Shown: piece by piece, positions 53,120 through 63,064 of the stretch
Position numbering within the stretch: the stretch's first letter is position 1
Layout of the letters: every line of letters starts with the position of its first letter
Source of the DNA: Anniella stebbinsi
Lineage: Eukaryota; Chordata; Lepidosauria; Squamata; Anniellidae
DNA length: 64,000 bases
NCBI GenBank assembly: GCA_029215795.1
Contig: JARDYH010000007.1
Span: 24,067,763 to 24,131,762, forward strand
Direction: 5' to 3'
Translations under genes and position numbers: made by a program
The notes under the pieces: generated by a model
Database searches by the model: none
The model's input: only the letters and a program-made list of their open reading frames with translations
What the model was told of the DNA's origin: nothing

Positions 53120-54190
53120 TTTGTGTAAAATACTTATTTGTTAAAAGAAATGAATATATTCCAGCTTTCTTGTTAATAATACACTGAATTATCTTATTCA
53201 CGTAGGAGGCCTGTCCTGGGAAAACAAGTCTTGAATTGTTGTTGTTTTTTTAAAAAAGTTGCTTGCTCAATTAGGACCAGTTGGTTGAGCTGATGAGAAA
53301 TGCAAGCAAGCAAAGTTTAGAGGAAACCCCCTCACACTTCCCTCACATAAATTTACTAGAAGCATGTCAGACAAAAGAAGGTCTCCTTCATCGATCCTGA
53401 ATGTGAGCCAAAGGAATTAGATACATGCTATCCCAAAGTAGCTGAGCTGGGTGATATTTCCTCTGGCAAAAGAACTCCAAAGCTATGTAAAACCGCAAAT
53501 CTGTGTTGACATTGGGATGTCCCCTGATATGTGCCAAGGGAAGACCTTGGGAGAATCTCATGAAATAGCAACTACAAAGCAAAACGCTGTTTGTCCAGTG
53601 TGTGAAAATGTGTGCAGTGATCCCCCCCCCCCCCAGCCCCGAGTGGGGGTGGGCTGATTCAATTCGTTCTTAGCATTTAGCCCATGTTTTCACAGAACTG
53701 ATGTGATCACAATAAATATTTTTGAAATGGCATATTTAAGTTACCAGAAGATTAATACAAATTAAGTACACCATGGTCGAAATTTAAAACTCCCTGCTCA
53801 GGGAGGCCTGCCTTATCACTTCCCTAATATCTTCCCCTGCAGTAGTGAAGATCACTCTGGGAAGGACTTCATTTCTTAGAGGCTTCATTGAGTTCTGCTT
53901 GATTACTTTTAACTGTTCTCATTGTTTCCTCCACTGCTTCTTTCTTTTCAGTAATTGTACTTTATGTGGTTTTTTTTGGTTGTCTTTTGTATTTTTGACC
54001 GTATTTGCTTTCCCCTACCTTTTTGTTAGCTTGAACGTTTTAGACAAGGTGGTACATATTTTCAGTAAATAATGCTCCTCCTATTTCATGAAATATGAAG
54101 ATACTTTGCCCTCATTTTGTAACAACAAAGAGCCCTTGTTTTTTATATACTTGGAGCATGTTTTAGATTGGTCTAGGTCTGTTCTTCCTA
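53120..54190. other. No gene recognised
   Basis: No supported frame. A short C-run lies near 53622-53634. Confidence 0.35.
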
Positions 54191-54194
54191 TTTA

Positions 54195-54330
54195 TTTAAA
54201 TTTATTTTGAAGCAACTGGTTAGAATGCTTAATTTATTAAATTCAAAATTTAGATGCCACCTTTCTGTTTAAAAATCCCACGGTAGCTAACAACAGTGAA
54301 ACAAGTGGTAAAAATCATAAAACTCAAACC
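54195..54330 (-). mobile_element. Degenerate LINE 3' tail, minus strand
   Basis: TTTATTAAATTCAAAATTTA, GATGCCACCTTTCTGTTTAA, AAATCCCACGGTAGCTAACA is a diverged minus-strand tail (compare TGATGCCACCCTATAGCC at 6015). Confidence 0.45.
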
Positions 54331-54439
54331 TACTTAACAGAACAATCCACATTTTACAGAAAATAGGAACCAACCATCAGGCCCCACAAAGCAGAACATT
54401 CCCAACCCAAACACCTGGCAGAAGAGGGAAGTAAGTGAA

Positions 54440-54960
54440 GCTAAGCTTTACTGTGTCTGGTCAGTGCCTGGATTGGAGGAACCATATAGACGCCATTCTT
54501 TCATTTCATAGAAGAAAGACAGGGTGTAAACCACTTGGGACCAGGATACCTAGCAGACTACTTCCCTTATATATACCCAGGCAACATTTAAGAACATCAG
54601 AAGGAGGCCTTGCTGGTCATTCCAAAATGAACAAGATGTTGCCATGAGGAACCCCAATGGTGGGTCTTCTCACCCACCATTGGAAAATACTCCCCAGTGC
54701 AGTTTGGGAGGCAGAAAATGTGAGGTCTTTTAAACGGCTCTTGAAATCACGCCTTTTTACGCAGTTTTCCCAGGGCTGTAACTGCTGCTGGGTTTTACCT
54801 TGGTTTTACATGGTACTTTTAAAATTTTAAAATTTTTATGTTACGTTTCATCACGTTGTATTTTATGGTTTTAATTGTTGTGAACTGCCCAGAGAGCCTT
54901 GGCTATTGGGCAGTATAGAACTGTAATACATTATAAAAATAGTAATAGTAAATGTCACAA
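54440..54960 (+). mobile_element. L2-like LINE C-terminus and 3' tail, plus strand
   Basis: A decayed frame gives CKPLGTRIPS, LLPLYIPRQHLRTSEGGLAG, then WEAENVRSFKRLLKSRLFTQ near 54710. T-rich UTR and tail GTGAACTGCCCAGAGAGCCT, TGGCTATTGGGCAGTATAGA end in AATACATTATAAAAATAGT. Another direct link between this protein type and this tail. Confidence 0.75.
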
Positions 54961-55343
54961 ATAATAATACAATATAGGGAACATGCTTAAAATGTTCCTT
55001 TTAGGACGGACCATCATAATTGTGAGGCAACTAATGGATAAGGGGGTCCCAGCGATAATCAGTTTCCACCCATTCTCCCCTCCAGTTGCAGCCCCCATTC
55101 CACACCCCATGCTACTGTGGAGGATCCCCAACCCATCAAAAGCCAAAAGGGGGAGACGGGAAAGCCTTTTCGTACTTGCAAAACTCAATTTGTGGTTGTT
55201 TGGATCTTGCCCCATGATATATAAAGAAGCTTTAATGTTTCATCTCCTATTACTTCTAAAACTTTCTTCACCTTTTAACATTTGATGTAGCAATTTATTT
55301 TACAGGTGTTGTTTGTGTTAATATGTGTTTCTGAAATCTATTG

Positions 55344-55344
55344 G

Positions 55345-55402
<58 letters not shown>
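55344..55402. repeat. (GT)n(AT)n compound microsatellite
   Basis: About 14 GT units running straight into about 15 AT units. Confidence 0.97.
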
Positions 55403-55404
<2 letters not shown>

Positions 55405-55405
<1 letters not shown>

Positions 55406-56168
55406 CAGTTGTAGAATCACTGAAGAATTTTACATAGTGGACTTTATCTTTCCAGTAACCATTTTTTCCCCTTGGTGTCTCAGAACTCTCATTAATTTTT
55501 CACAGGCTTGTGATGGATAGTTTTTATTTATTCACGTCTGAGATTCCGTTGCTTGAAACGGGCTCATTTTCTAACATTACATATTCATGGCTTGGGATAG
55601 ATGGGGAAAGGAACTTATTATTAATATGTCACAGTGGGAAAGTTACTCCGGGTTCATTTGAGAACCTTGTTAAATTTGGTACGGTCAGCAGACACTGCTG
55701 AAATTTTTCGATAACGTTTTATTGTAGAAGGCAAAAAGGGTCAGCGATTGTTTTCTTGTCTAAACAAAAAGTCTGATAGTTTCTTAATGCATTTTCAATG
55801 TTGTGGCAAGACGGGGAGGGAGACCGTCGGAGGAGGAATGCTCTTTACTATGACGGACACGGAAGGTGGCCACCTAGTTGTCGTAACGTTGCCTATGCAA
55901 TTAGCAAAACCTTCTATCTGGCTCCTAGGCAACAGGCCATCTTTGCTGTGCCCACCTGTCAGAGTTTCTGCAGCTGCTTTCCCACTTCTCTGAATGCTTT
56001 CAGACAGCAGCAAACAAAGGAGGAGGCGCTATCGCTGAGAGGTTTTAGCCTTGCTTTTACAAAGTATTTTTTAAAAATTTCTTCTCTACCTATGTATATG
56101 CATATTGCCGACTTAGAAAATCACTTCTTTGTGCATCTGATGAAGTAGTGTCCCTTCTACAAAAACCT
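55405..56168. other. No gene recognised; inverted GTTGCCTA/TAGGCAAC pair
   Basis: Overlapping frames at 55748-56148 show no domain. CGTTGCCTATGCAA at about 55888 and CCTAGGCAACAGG at about 55924 are inverted X-box-like half sites, possibly coincidental. Confidence 0.35.
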
Positions 56169-56172
56169 GTGC

Positions 56173-56266
56173 AAAGAGTGGATTCCTGCATTGAGCAGAG
56201 GGTTGGACATGATGGTCTTATAGGCCCCTTCCAACTCTACTGTTCTGTGATTCTATGATTCTGGTG
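56173..56266 (+). mobile_element. CR1-type LINE 3' end
   Basis: GTGGATTCCTGCATTGAGCA, GAGGGTTGGACATGATGGTC, CCCCTTCCAACTCTACTGTT, ending CTGTGATTCTATGATTCTGG. The terminal ATTCTATGATTCT is the CR1 hallmark repeat. Confidence 0.88.
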
Positions 56267-56395
56267 TTGTTGCACGCTTTCCACTTCCCCAAGCAGGAAG
56301 TTCCAAGAGCAGTGCAAGCTAGGGTTTGTTCCTTTCCGATAACAAGAGGGCCCGGGGCAATGATGATGTCTTTGTAATATTTACTTTATTAGCAA

Positions 56396-57006
56396 GCTAG
56401 CTATTGGTCCCAGCTTTGCATGGGTTGGAATTGCCGTTCGGACGAGACAGGGAAGCCTTCAAGCACACTTAGACAGCTGCCACATTTGGATACATTGTGC
56501 CTCTGCCCCACCTGAGTGAAGGCATGCCTGCTGGCGCCCCCAGCCACGGTCCTTGCTATGGTCCACCCTAAAGCCTGGTTAGGGAAGGGTCTGCCCACTC
56601 TATCCCCTTTAGATGGAGTGGCCCCACAGCAGAGGAGGAAGACCTATAACTCAGCCTACTAATTTTCCTTGGTTTCAAACTGTCCTTTTACTTTTATTTT
56701 TCATACTTCCATAAGTTTTTTGGTTGTTTTACATGGATGTTGTATGGTTAAAATCTGGTCACTGCAGTGCTGAATCATGACGTGACATTTGGTTGAAATG
56801 GATCAAATTGTTATTTAAGCAGTATATCTTTATAATCCTTGAATTGCCACCTCTTTGGTTCAAGATGGCAATCAAAATTTTGGCTATGCATAAAACCATC
56901 CCAGATAGAGCAGGAACAAATCCTAAAAGTTTCATAACAATCGGATGTACGGTTTTAGAGTTCATTGTGGACATACAAACAAACACTTTCTTTTACTTAT
57001 ATAGAA
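56396..57006 (+). mobile_element. Possible RTE-derived non-autonomous element
   Basis: The left edge reads CTAGCTATTGGTCCCAGCTT, TGCATGGGTTGG, and the right edge AATCGGATGTACGGTTTTAG, AGTTCATTGTGGACATACAA, ACAAACACTTTCTTTTACTT, ATATAGA. Such a 3' end (AATCGG..CGGTTTTGGAG...GACATACAAACAAAC...TATATAGA) resembles those of RTE-group elements, as recalled. No coding region is seen. Confidence 0.4.
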
Positions 57007-57009
57007 GAT

Positions 57010-57680
57010 CTGAGAGTAGAATTAGAGAGGCATTTCTCCAAGGCAGAAGATCCACCACCCCACATCAGATCCCGAAAGGGAAGCCCAGAACCTCCAATGC
57101 CTCTTTCAGAACCATTGCTTCCTTCACTCTCAGGTGCATGATCCCCAGCTCTAAGGCCATCATCTTCCACAAACTCTATTGGGTATCTCAGAAGTATGTT
57201 TTGTTGGGAGAACAGAAAGCTGAGAAGGGACAGGATAGTATTCTTCAAATACTTGGAAGGCCATCAAATAGAGGACGAAGTGGTGGTTCACAATTTAAAA
57301 TGATGGCTTATAATTTCATAAGCAAGATACAAAAGTGAAAAGGGGCAGAGGGAAAAGGAAAGCAAGCAAATTCACATACTGAACATATACCCTCCTTTCC
57401 CTTTCTCCTGTGCGGCTGGGTAGAGGGGAAAAAAAACAGGATTTAGTTTCACTTGAGCAGATTCCTGGCTTGTGTTATTTGCAAGCCAAGAATTGTGCCC
57501 AAAAGGTAACTCCAGTCAATTTCTAAACAAACAACCCTCAAACCTGAGATTGGGGTTTTGTTTTAGTTTATTTAGAAAACTAGAGTTTATTTTAAACCAC
57601 AATTACTGGTTTGCATGTAATGATAAACCAGGAATCTGGTAAAAAGAAATCTGGTTTACTTCTCCCAGGAACATGGGAGG
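57010..57680. other. No gene recognised
   Basis: Contains AAACCA/TGGTTT-rich blocks (57540-57660) typical of old MITEs, without clear ends. Confidence 0.35.
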
Positions 57681-57683
57681 TGA

Positions 57684-58060
57684 ATTTTATTTATTTATTT
57701 ATTTATTGCATTTTTATACCGCCCCATAGCCGAAGCTCTCTGGGCGGTTCACAAAAATTAAAACCATGAAATCATTTTAAAATATATAAAACAAGGCACA
57801 ATCTAAAAACACAGAATAACATACAATATAAAAAACACAACCAGAATAAAACCAAGCAGCAGGAATTAATACAGATTAAAATACAAATTTAAAACAGCAA
57901 GGATTAAAATTGAGTTAATTTAACTGTTAAAATACTGGGAGAATAAAAAGGTCTTCACCTGGCGACGAAAAGAGTACAAAGTAGGCGCCAGGTGAACCTC
58001 TCTGGGGAGCTCATTCCACAGCCGGGGTGCCACAGCGAGAAAGCCCTCCTCCTAGTGGCC
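57684..58060 (-). mobile_element. L2-like LINE 3' end, minus strand
   Basis: TATTTATTTATTTATTGCAT, TTTTATACCGCCCCATAGCC, GAAGCTCTCTGGGCGGTTCA, then A-rich UTR and, at the right, minus-strand coding GGCCACTAGGAGGAGGGC..., the RRRAFS...AVAP..WNELP region. A good reference copy of the 3' UTR for reading the interrupted copy at 7163-8440. Confidence 0.85.
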
Positions 58061-58064
58061 AATG

Positions 58065-58930
58065 GAGGGGTCTGTGGCGGCGTACAAACGTGACATTTCA
58101 TGCATGCTCATTTTTGCTCACATGCATAACATGAAATTATGGTTTAATGTTATGTGCAAACAGGCCTACTGTGGGAGAGTGACATGGAATGGCAATTGAT
58201 CTCTGCTGAGCTGATGGAGGATCTTTGCTGTCTCACTTCTTCTCTCTCTCTCTCTCTGAAGTGGGAGATCAGTTTGTAATCATCCACAGGGTAATACAAA
58301 GTACTGAAGGCAAGAAAGATTGGACGTTCTGCAAGTGTGATCTTGACAGCCACAAGCAGTTAAACAAGTGAAGGCTGTTGAAATGGTTCACTGGTAGGAA
58401 CTGCTTAGGTCCACTGTGAGATCACTGGGAGGAGAAGGGGAATTCCACTCTTATCCCATTTTAATGAAGCAACAATAAAAATTACTACCCGGATTCTCCC
58501 CAGGGACATTGATAGCGTATTGATCAGAGAGCTGGAAGAAAATTAGTTCTGAAAACCCCCATTTAACTTGGATTCATGCCGTGGAACACAAGTGGGATCT
58601 GTAACAAAATGTTGCAATATATCCTCGCCTCGTTCCGCCTCGGTTCAAGGTTCCTCAAGCAGGCCGTTTCAGCCCCTCCATACCACTTTATACCGTATAT
58701 GATGCTATATTATGTGGCTATCTGAGTGTGCTACATCCTTATTGGGAGTTTTTGGGGAGAAAGGGGTCCTCTAGAGCTTTTTTTTTAAAAAAACTTTTTG
58801 TACTTCTCCAAAGACGGAGTTCCAGTGATCGTGTAGATACCATCCACTTGACTCTTAGTTGTCCTATTTTGGGTCTAATCCTGTTGTTCTATCACCTGAA
58901 TTTGCTATTAGAGGGAGTGCTATTGGCATG
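58065..58930. other. No gene recognised
   Basis: A short TC run lies near 58238-58258; nothing else supported. Confidence 0.35.
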
Positions 58931-59275
58931 CCTGCTTCTGTCCCAACTCAGGACAACTCCTTGTCAGATGAGGATCCAGACCTCCCAAAGCTGGAGGACT
59001 CTGGGAGGTAGAATGAACTTCTCAACACTGGAATTGACCACGAAGAGCCCAGTATCCAGGGCGAGATCTCACCATGCTTGTTACCACAGGATGCTCTTGG
59101 GTTGGGTCACCAGCTCATCTGCACCAAAAGAACCCCTTTCTGAGTCAGGTGGATTTACAACACCAGAGAGTGTGGCCACCTGACAAAGGAACAATTGCTT
59201 GGAAACCAAAAGTAACAGCTAATTGTGAGTACAGGGCTCACGGAGAGTAAAGACCCTTTGAGAGCAGAACTCAAT

Positions 59276-59506
59276 GGCTTAAATCGGATGGCACATTAAG
59301 CAACTGTGTGTGTGGGGGGGAAACAATCATCAATTGTATTGACTATCATGTCGTCCGAATGCTGCCGTAGTCAACTCAGTGCTGATCCTAATCCACACTA
59401 CGGCTGATTATTTATTACCATGTTGTGTGGGGAGTACCCCCTAGATGAACAACTGTAAAGTTGATTATTACCCCACCACTGACTATCGTGTTGTCTGAAT
59501 TCAACC
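59276..59506. mobile_element. Palindromic MITE, GGCTCA family, short subfamily
   Basis: Left end GGCTTAAATCGGATGGCACA, right end GTGTTGTCTGAATTCAACC, both diverged from GGCTCAATTCGGACGACAC. The interior GTAGTCAACTCAGTGCTGAT and TTATTTATTACCATGTTGTG is the inverse of 19850-19920, so it is the 19772 copy in the other orientation. Confidence 0.75.
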
Positions 59507-59557
59507 AACGCTTGCAGCTAGATCTGGGTGGGATCCAGGAGACAAGACTACGTAAAT

Positions 59558-59693
59558 CAGCATTTCCCAACCAGGTGCCCTCCAGATGCTTTTGATTTCA
59601 ACTTTCACAAGTACCAGCCAGCATGGTCAATGGTCAGGAGTGCTTAGAATTGTAGTCCAAAATGTCTGGAGGTCTCCAGGTTGGGAAAGATCA
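59558..59693. mobile_element. hAT-type MITE, family of 50875-51010
   Basis: CAGCATTTCCCAACCAGGTG, CCCTCCAGATGCTTTTGATT and inverted AGTCCAAAATGTCTGGAGGT, CTCCAGGTTGGGAAAGA. The target duplication is not recognisable. Confidence 0.75.
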
Positions 59694-60068
59694 ATATAAG
59701 CCTTCAAGTTGAGCGCTCTTTGCTGCTATAACATGCCTTTCAGCTCCCAGTCTTTCGCAAACCATCTTACCTGATTCTGATCTACTTGTTGACTGAACTC
59801 CTACACTTCTCACTCCTGGACCCTTGCTTTTTCAGACTACACTTGCTTCTGGACTTCTTCACTGTGTGATTTTTAAAAAATATATTTATTTTACCACGGC
59901 TTCACCGAAGGCCCCTGTTTCTGAACGGTTCTGTTGTGTTTCTGACCTCAGCCTGCTTTCGATCTTTTGTAGATTTGCCCCACCCTCTGTTCAAGGAATG
60001 ACATTTTGATCTGGGCTTAATAGGACAAATATGGAACTTGAAAGGTTGATTTTTTGGTAGCAAATTGT

Positions 60069-60072
60069 ATTA

Positions 60073-60105
<33 letters not shown>
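60069..60105. repeat. (ATT)n microsatellite
   Basis: About twelve ATT units. Confidence 0.95.
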
Positions 60106-60108
<3 letters not shown>

Positions 60109-60109
60109 G

Positions 60110-61355
60110 AGGAACTGTATATATGGACTTACTAGGATGAGGATGACCAGATCTAGAAATGCATGCTCACTTTGGTCACAAATGGCTGCACCAACTGGAA
60201 TAATACATCAGGGCCTGTATGTTTTGCGTAAAACAGAACGTGCAAATAAATACGTTCAAGTTTGTAGAAATTGCAAGACATGTATGCCGAGTGTGAGCTA
60301 TAGCTGTACAAATACACTGGGAATTCCACAGTGTAGATGATATTTCCACTGTGTCCATAGTGCTGAACAAGAAAATAAATGATGCATAATACATATATAC
60401 TGTCTTACTCAGAACATTTGTAAATAAAAAGCTTGATATTTGAATATGTGATTAATTGGTCAAACAGTATTGCATATTTATTTACTCCCTCAATACAATG
60501 CAGTGGGGTATTCCCACCCCCCACCACCCCAAATTGATAGTATTGGATATGTAGTTTATACTTCATGCAGTTTCAATATTACATTTTACAGCATTTCAGC
60601 ATGAAGAATACCATCTGTGGGAAATATAGTTGAATAATCCATATTACAAATGCCTTTCACATATGCCTTTTGTTGTTGTTGTTGCATGTATAATGACAAT
60701 TTGAAGAAAAAGAGATCTAACTATTGGTTTAGTTGCTTTATGATGCTATTTATTTATTATAAAATAACTGGGCAGTGAGAAAACTGTGGTCTATTAAGAG
60801 TTTACGAGTGTGTGCATGTGTATACAGTGAAATAATATCCAGTGTAATAGGAAGTGACAGTCAAAATTACAGGTTTTCTCTTGCCGCAAGGGTACTTCTG
60901 TGCCAAGTATAGTAATATTGTTGTAGCAGTGTTCAAGGTTGTCAGCAGTTCTGGGTTGCTCTGCAGAGAGTCATAACAATGTGTGAAAGGAAGGAGCTCC
61001 CTGTCAAGGGAAATACTATAATTTTGATATATATTTGTTGGTGCCAAACTGCAATTAAACAGGAAGCATTGGGAAAAAAGATCTTATTTACCCAACTTGA
61101 ATGTGTTGAATAATTAGTAAAATCTATTTCTGTTAAGTTACAGCAAACTTGGCAGGTTATTAATTCACACATATTATTCAGTGCAATTATATTTAGACCT
61201 TCTTAATTTTTTCCTCCTGTTAATGATGTATCTTATTCCTATTGACGGATAGTGTCATGCAGAATGCCTTTCAGAGTTCAATGAGCTCCGAGTTATTATT
61301 CACACTCTCGTATTCTAAATTTAGCACCTTGGAAAATACAGATGCACATTTTAAT
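60110..61355. other. AT-rich stretch, no gene recognised
   Basis: No supported frame or repeat. Confidence 0.35.
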
Positions 61356-61359
61356 AGTT

Positions 61360-61387
61360 AAAAAAAGAAAAGAAAAGAAAAGAAAAA
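61360..61387. repeat. (AAAAG)n simple repeat
   Basis: About five AAAAG units in an A-rich run. Confidence 0.92.
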
Positions 61388-61479
61388 CAATCTGACCTGG
61401 AAAGCTTGTTTTCTCCAAAGTTGTGCTGTGTTTTCAAAATGAACGTAAGTTTTTTCTGCTTCAAGGTGCATTTCAAGGA

Positions 61480-61709
61480 AGGACCCATTGGCCATGTTCA
61501 CACCGTGATGAACCAGTAATACTGGTTTATTAAACCACAGTGTGCATGAGCTGTGTGTTAATGGTTTGTACTTCCTGCTCATGCAAGTGGATGCACAAGC
61601 CATGCATGGGGAACCCAGCATTACATTTAAACCCAGGATTATGGCTTACTGTGCCCAAACAAGCCAGGATTTGTAAGTTAGTTTATGAATCCTAGTTTAT
61701 CTGGACAAA

Positions 61710-61710
<1 letters not shown>
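61480..61710. other. Possible degenerate MITE with AAACCA/TGGTTT blocks
   Basis: ACTGGTTTATTAAACCACAG and GATAAAAACCATTTGTG-type sequence flank the LINE tail at 61711-61862; ends are unclear. Confidence 0.3.
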
Positions 61711-61741
<31 letters not shown>

Positions 61742-61862
61742 TTGCATTTATATATCGCCCCATAGCCAAAGCTCTCTGGGCGGTTTACAAAGATTAAGAA
61801 CCGATATGCAAAATATAAAAACCATGAAAAAGTATAAAAACAGATTACAAATACAATATCCA
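61711..61862 (-). mobile_element. L2-like LINE 3' tail, minus strand, (ATT)n end
   Basis: ATT repeat (61711-61739), then CATTGCATTTATATATCGCC, CCATAGCCAAAGCTCTCTGG, GCGGTTTACAAAG and A-rich UTR. Confidence 0.8.
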
Positions 61863-62097
61863 TTTAAGCCATAATCCTGGGTTGGATGTAATGATAAAAA
61901 CCATTTGTGTCTTGGTTGTTTTTAAATTAATAGTTTCTTTCTGAGTCTCTAGCATTTTTACAACAGGTTGTAGAAGTTCTCCCACCTCTGATAACCCCTT
62001 CTCCCCTCCCAACTCTATATTTTCACTTGTTGCAAATTGCTTATTACAGTTTCATTGTTATGGAAGGGGGTGGGGGAGACACAGAGAGGAGGAAACA

Positions 62098-62170
62098 TAT
62101 TTTTTTGTAAACGGGCCAGAGAGCTTTGGCTATTGGGCGGTATAGAAATGCAGTAAATAAAGAGATAGAG
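62098..62170 (+). mobile_element. L2-like LINE 3' tail, plus strand
   Basis: TTTTTTTGTAAACGGGCCAG, AGAGCTTTGGCTATTGGGCG, GTATAGAAATGCAGTAAATA. Confidence 0.75.
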
Positions 62171-62267
62171 GAAGTAAAAGAGGGGGAAAAAACAGGATAG
62201 AAATGAGAAGGATAGGCAGGTGGGGTAATTAATTGGCATGTGTGGTTACGTTCTCATCATCAACATC

Positions 62268-62560
62268 GTCATCATTTCATTTCTATATTGTCCAATAGGC
62301 AAACCTCTCTGGGCAGTTCACAAAAGTTATGAATCACAAATAGAAGATAATAAAATCTAATATAAAATCTTTGACATACAAAATCTAAAACGATTTAAAG
62401 AGCTTCCAATAAGAGATTGGACCTGATAAAAAGCAACTGACATAAGTAGCCTATGATAAAACTTCAAATGCCTTGGGAGTAGAGAACAAGCTGGTTCAAA
62501 AAGATGACAATGTTGGGAAAGCATTTTAGAATTTGGGGGGCACCAGTCGTTCAAAGAAAC
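62268..62560 (-). mobile_element. L2-like LINE 3' end, minus strand
   Basis: CATCATTTCATTTCTATATT, GTCCAATAGGCAAACCTCTC, TGGGCAGTTCACAAAAGTTA, then a diverged A-rich UTR. Right limit is approximate. Confidence 0.65.
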
Positions 62561-62564
62561 TATT

Positions 62565-63005
62565 CCAACTTGTTTGAATGTTTTCCTATTTTTGTAATTT
62601 TATATTGAATATATTTTCATGGGCTGCTGGGAAGTGTTAAATCCAAGTGTCAATGCTCGGGACGGTTTTCAATTTCCAGTTTTGTGGAATTTGGTGTTTG
62701 GTTGGCAGTGTGGCTCTGGCATGCATTGTCAGTTTACCAGCTCATGCACCTTGTAGTTTAATAAGTCAGGATTCCTGGCCGATTGTTATCTGAGAATTCA
62801 ACCCTTGTCTCTGGTGGAGAGTTCTTGCACTTGTCCATGAGCTGGATACCTGAATGCAGATCTCCTCTTAGACTTGGAAATACACTTGGATTAATGATTG
62901 TAGGGAATGTAGTACCAGTGATGAATTAAGACCTCAAGATGTGGTGGCCTCTGTGGAGGAGACACCTTTCAACGGTTATTAGCCATGCTACCTAAATGGA
63001 ACTTC
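62565..63005. other. No gene recognised
   Basis: No supported frame or repeat. Confidence 0.35.
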
Positions 63006-63007
63006 CA

Positions 63008-63062
63008 CAACAGCTGGGACTGTTTAGCTTGGAAAAAAGGAGGGTAAGGGGAGACAATCGTG
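63008..63062 (+). pseudogene. Short CR1-like RT fragment
   Basis: One frame reads LGLFSLEKRRVRGDN, matching the LFSLEKRRLRGD segment found in CR1-type RTs just before the C-terminal region seen at 36257-36570. Only about 18 codons are preserved. Confidence 0.55.
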
Positions 63063-63064
63063 CA

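Larger units (their letters stand above)
58940..60010 (+). mobile_element. Unclassified retroelement-like module (A3) interrupted by two MITEs
   Basis: An ATG near 58938 opens MPASVPTQDNSLSDEDPDLP, KLEDSG, an acidic start like modules A1 and A2, with stops further on. After the MITEs at 59276-59506 and 59558-59693 comes a pyrimidine-rich leader (59730-59870: TGATTCTGATCTACTTGTTG, CTCCTGGACCCTTGC) resembling the A1 leader. Weak; kinship with A1/A2 is from order and style more than from identity. Confidence 0.3.

Noticed and set aside
56793..57338. 181-codon open frame
   Set aside because: The first half lies within the repeat-like 56396-57006 element and the frame has no domain.
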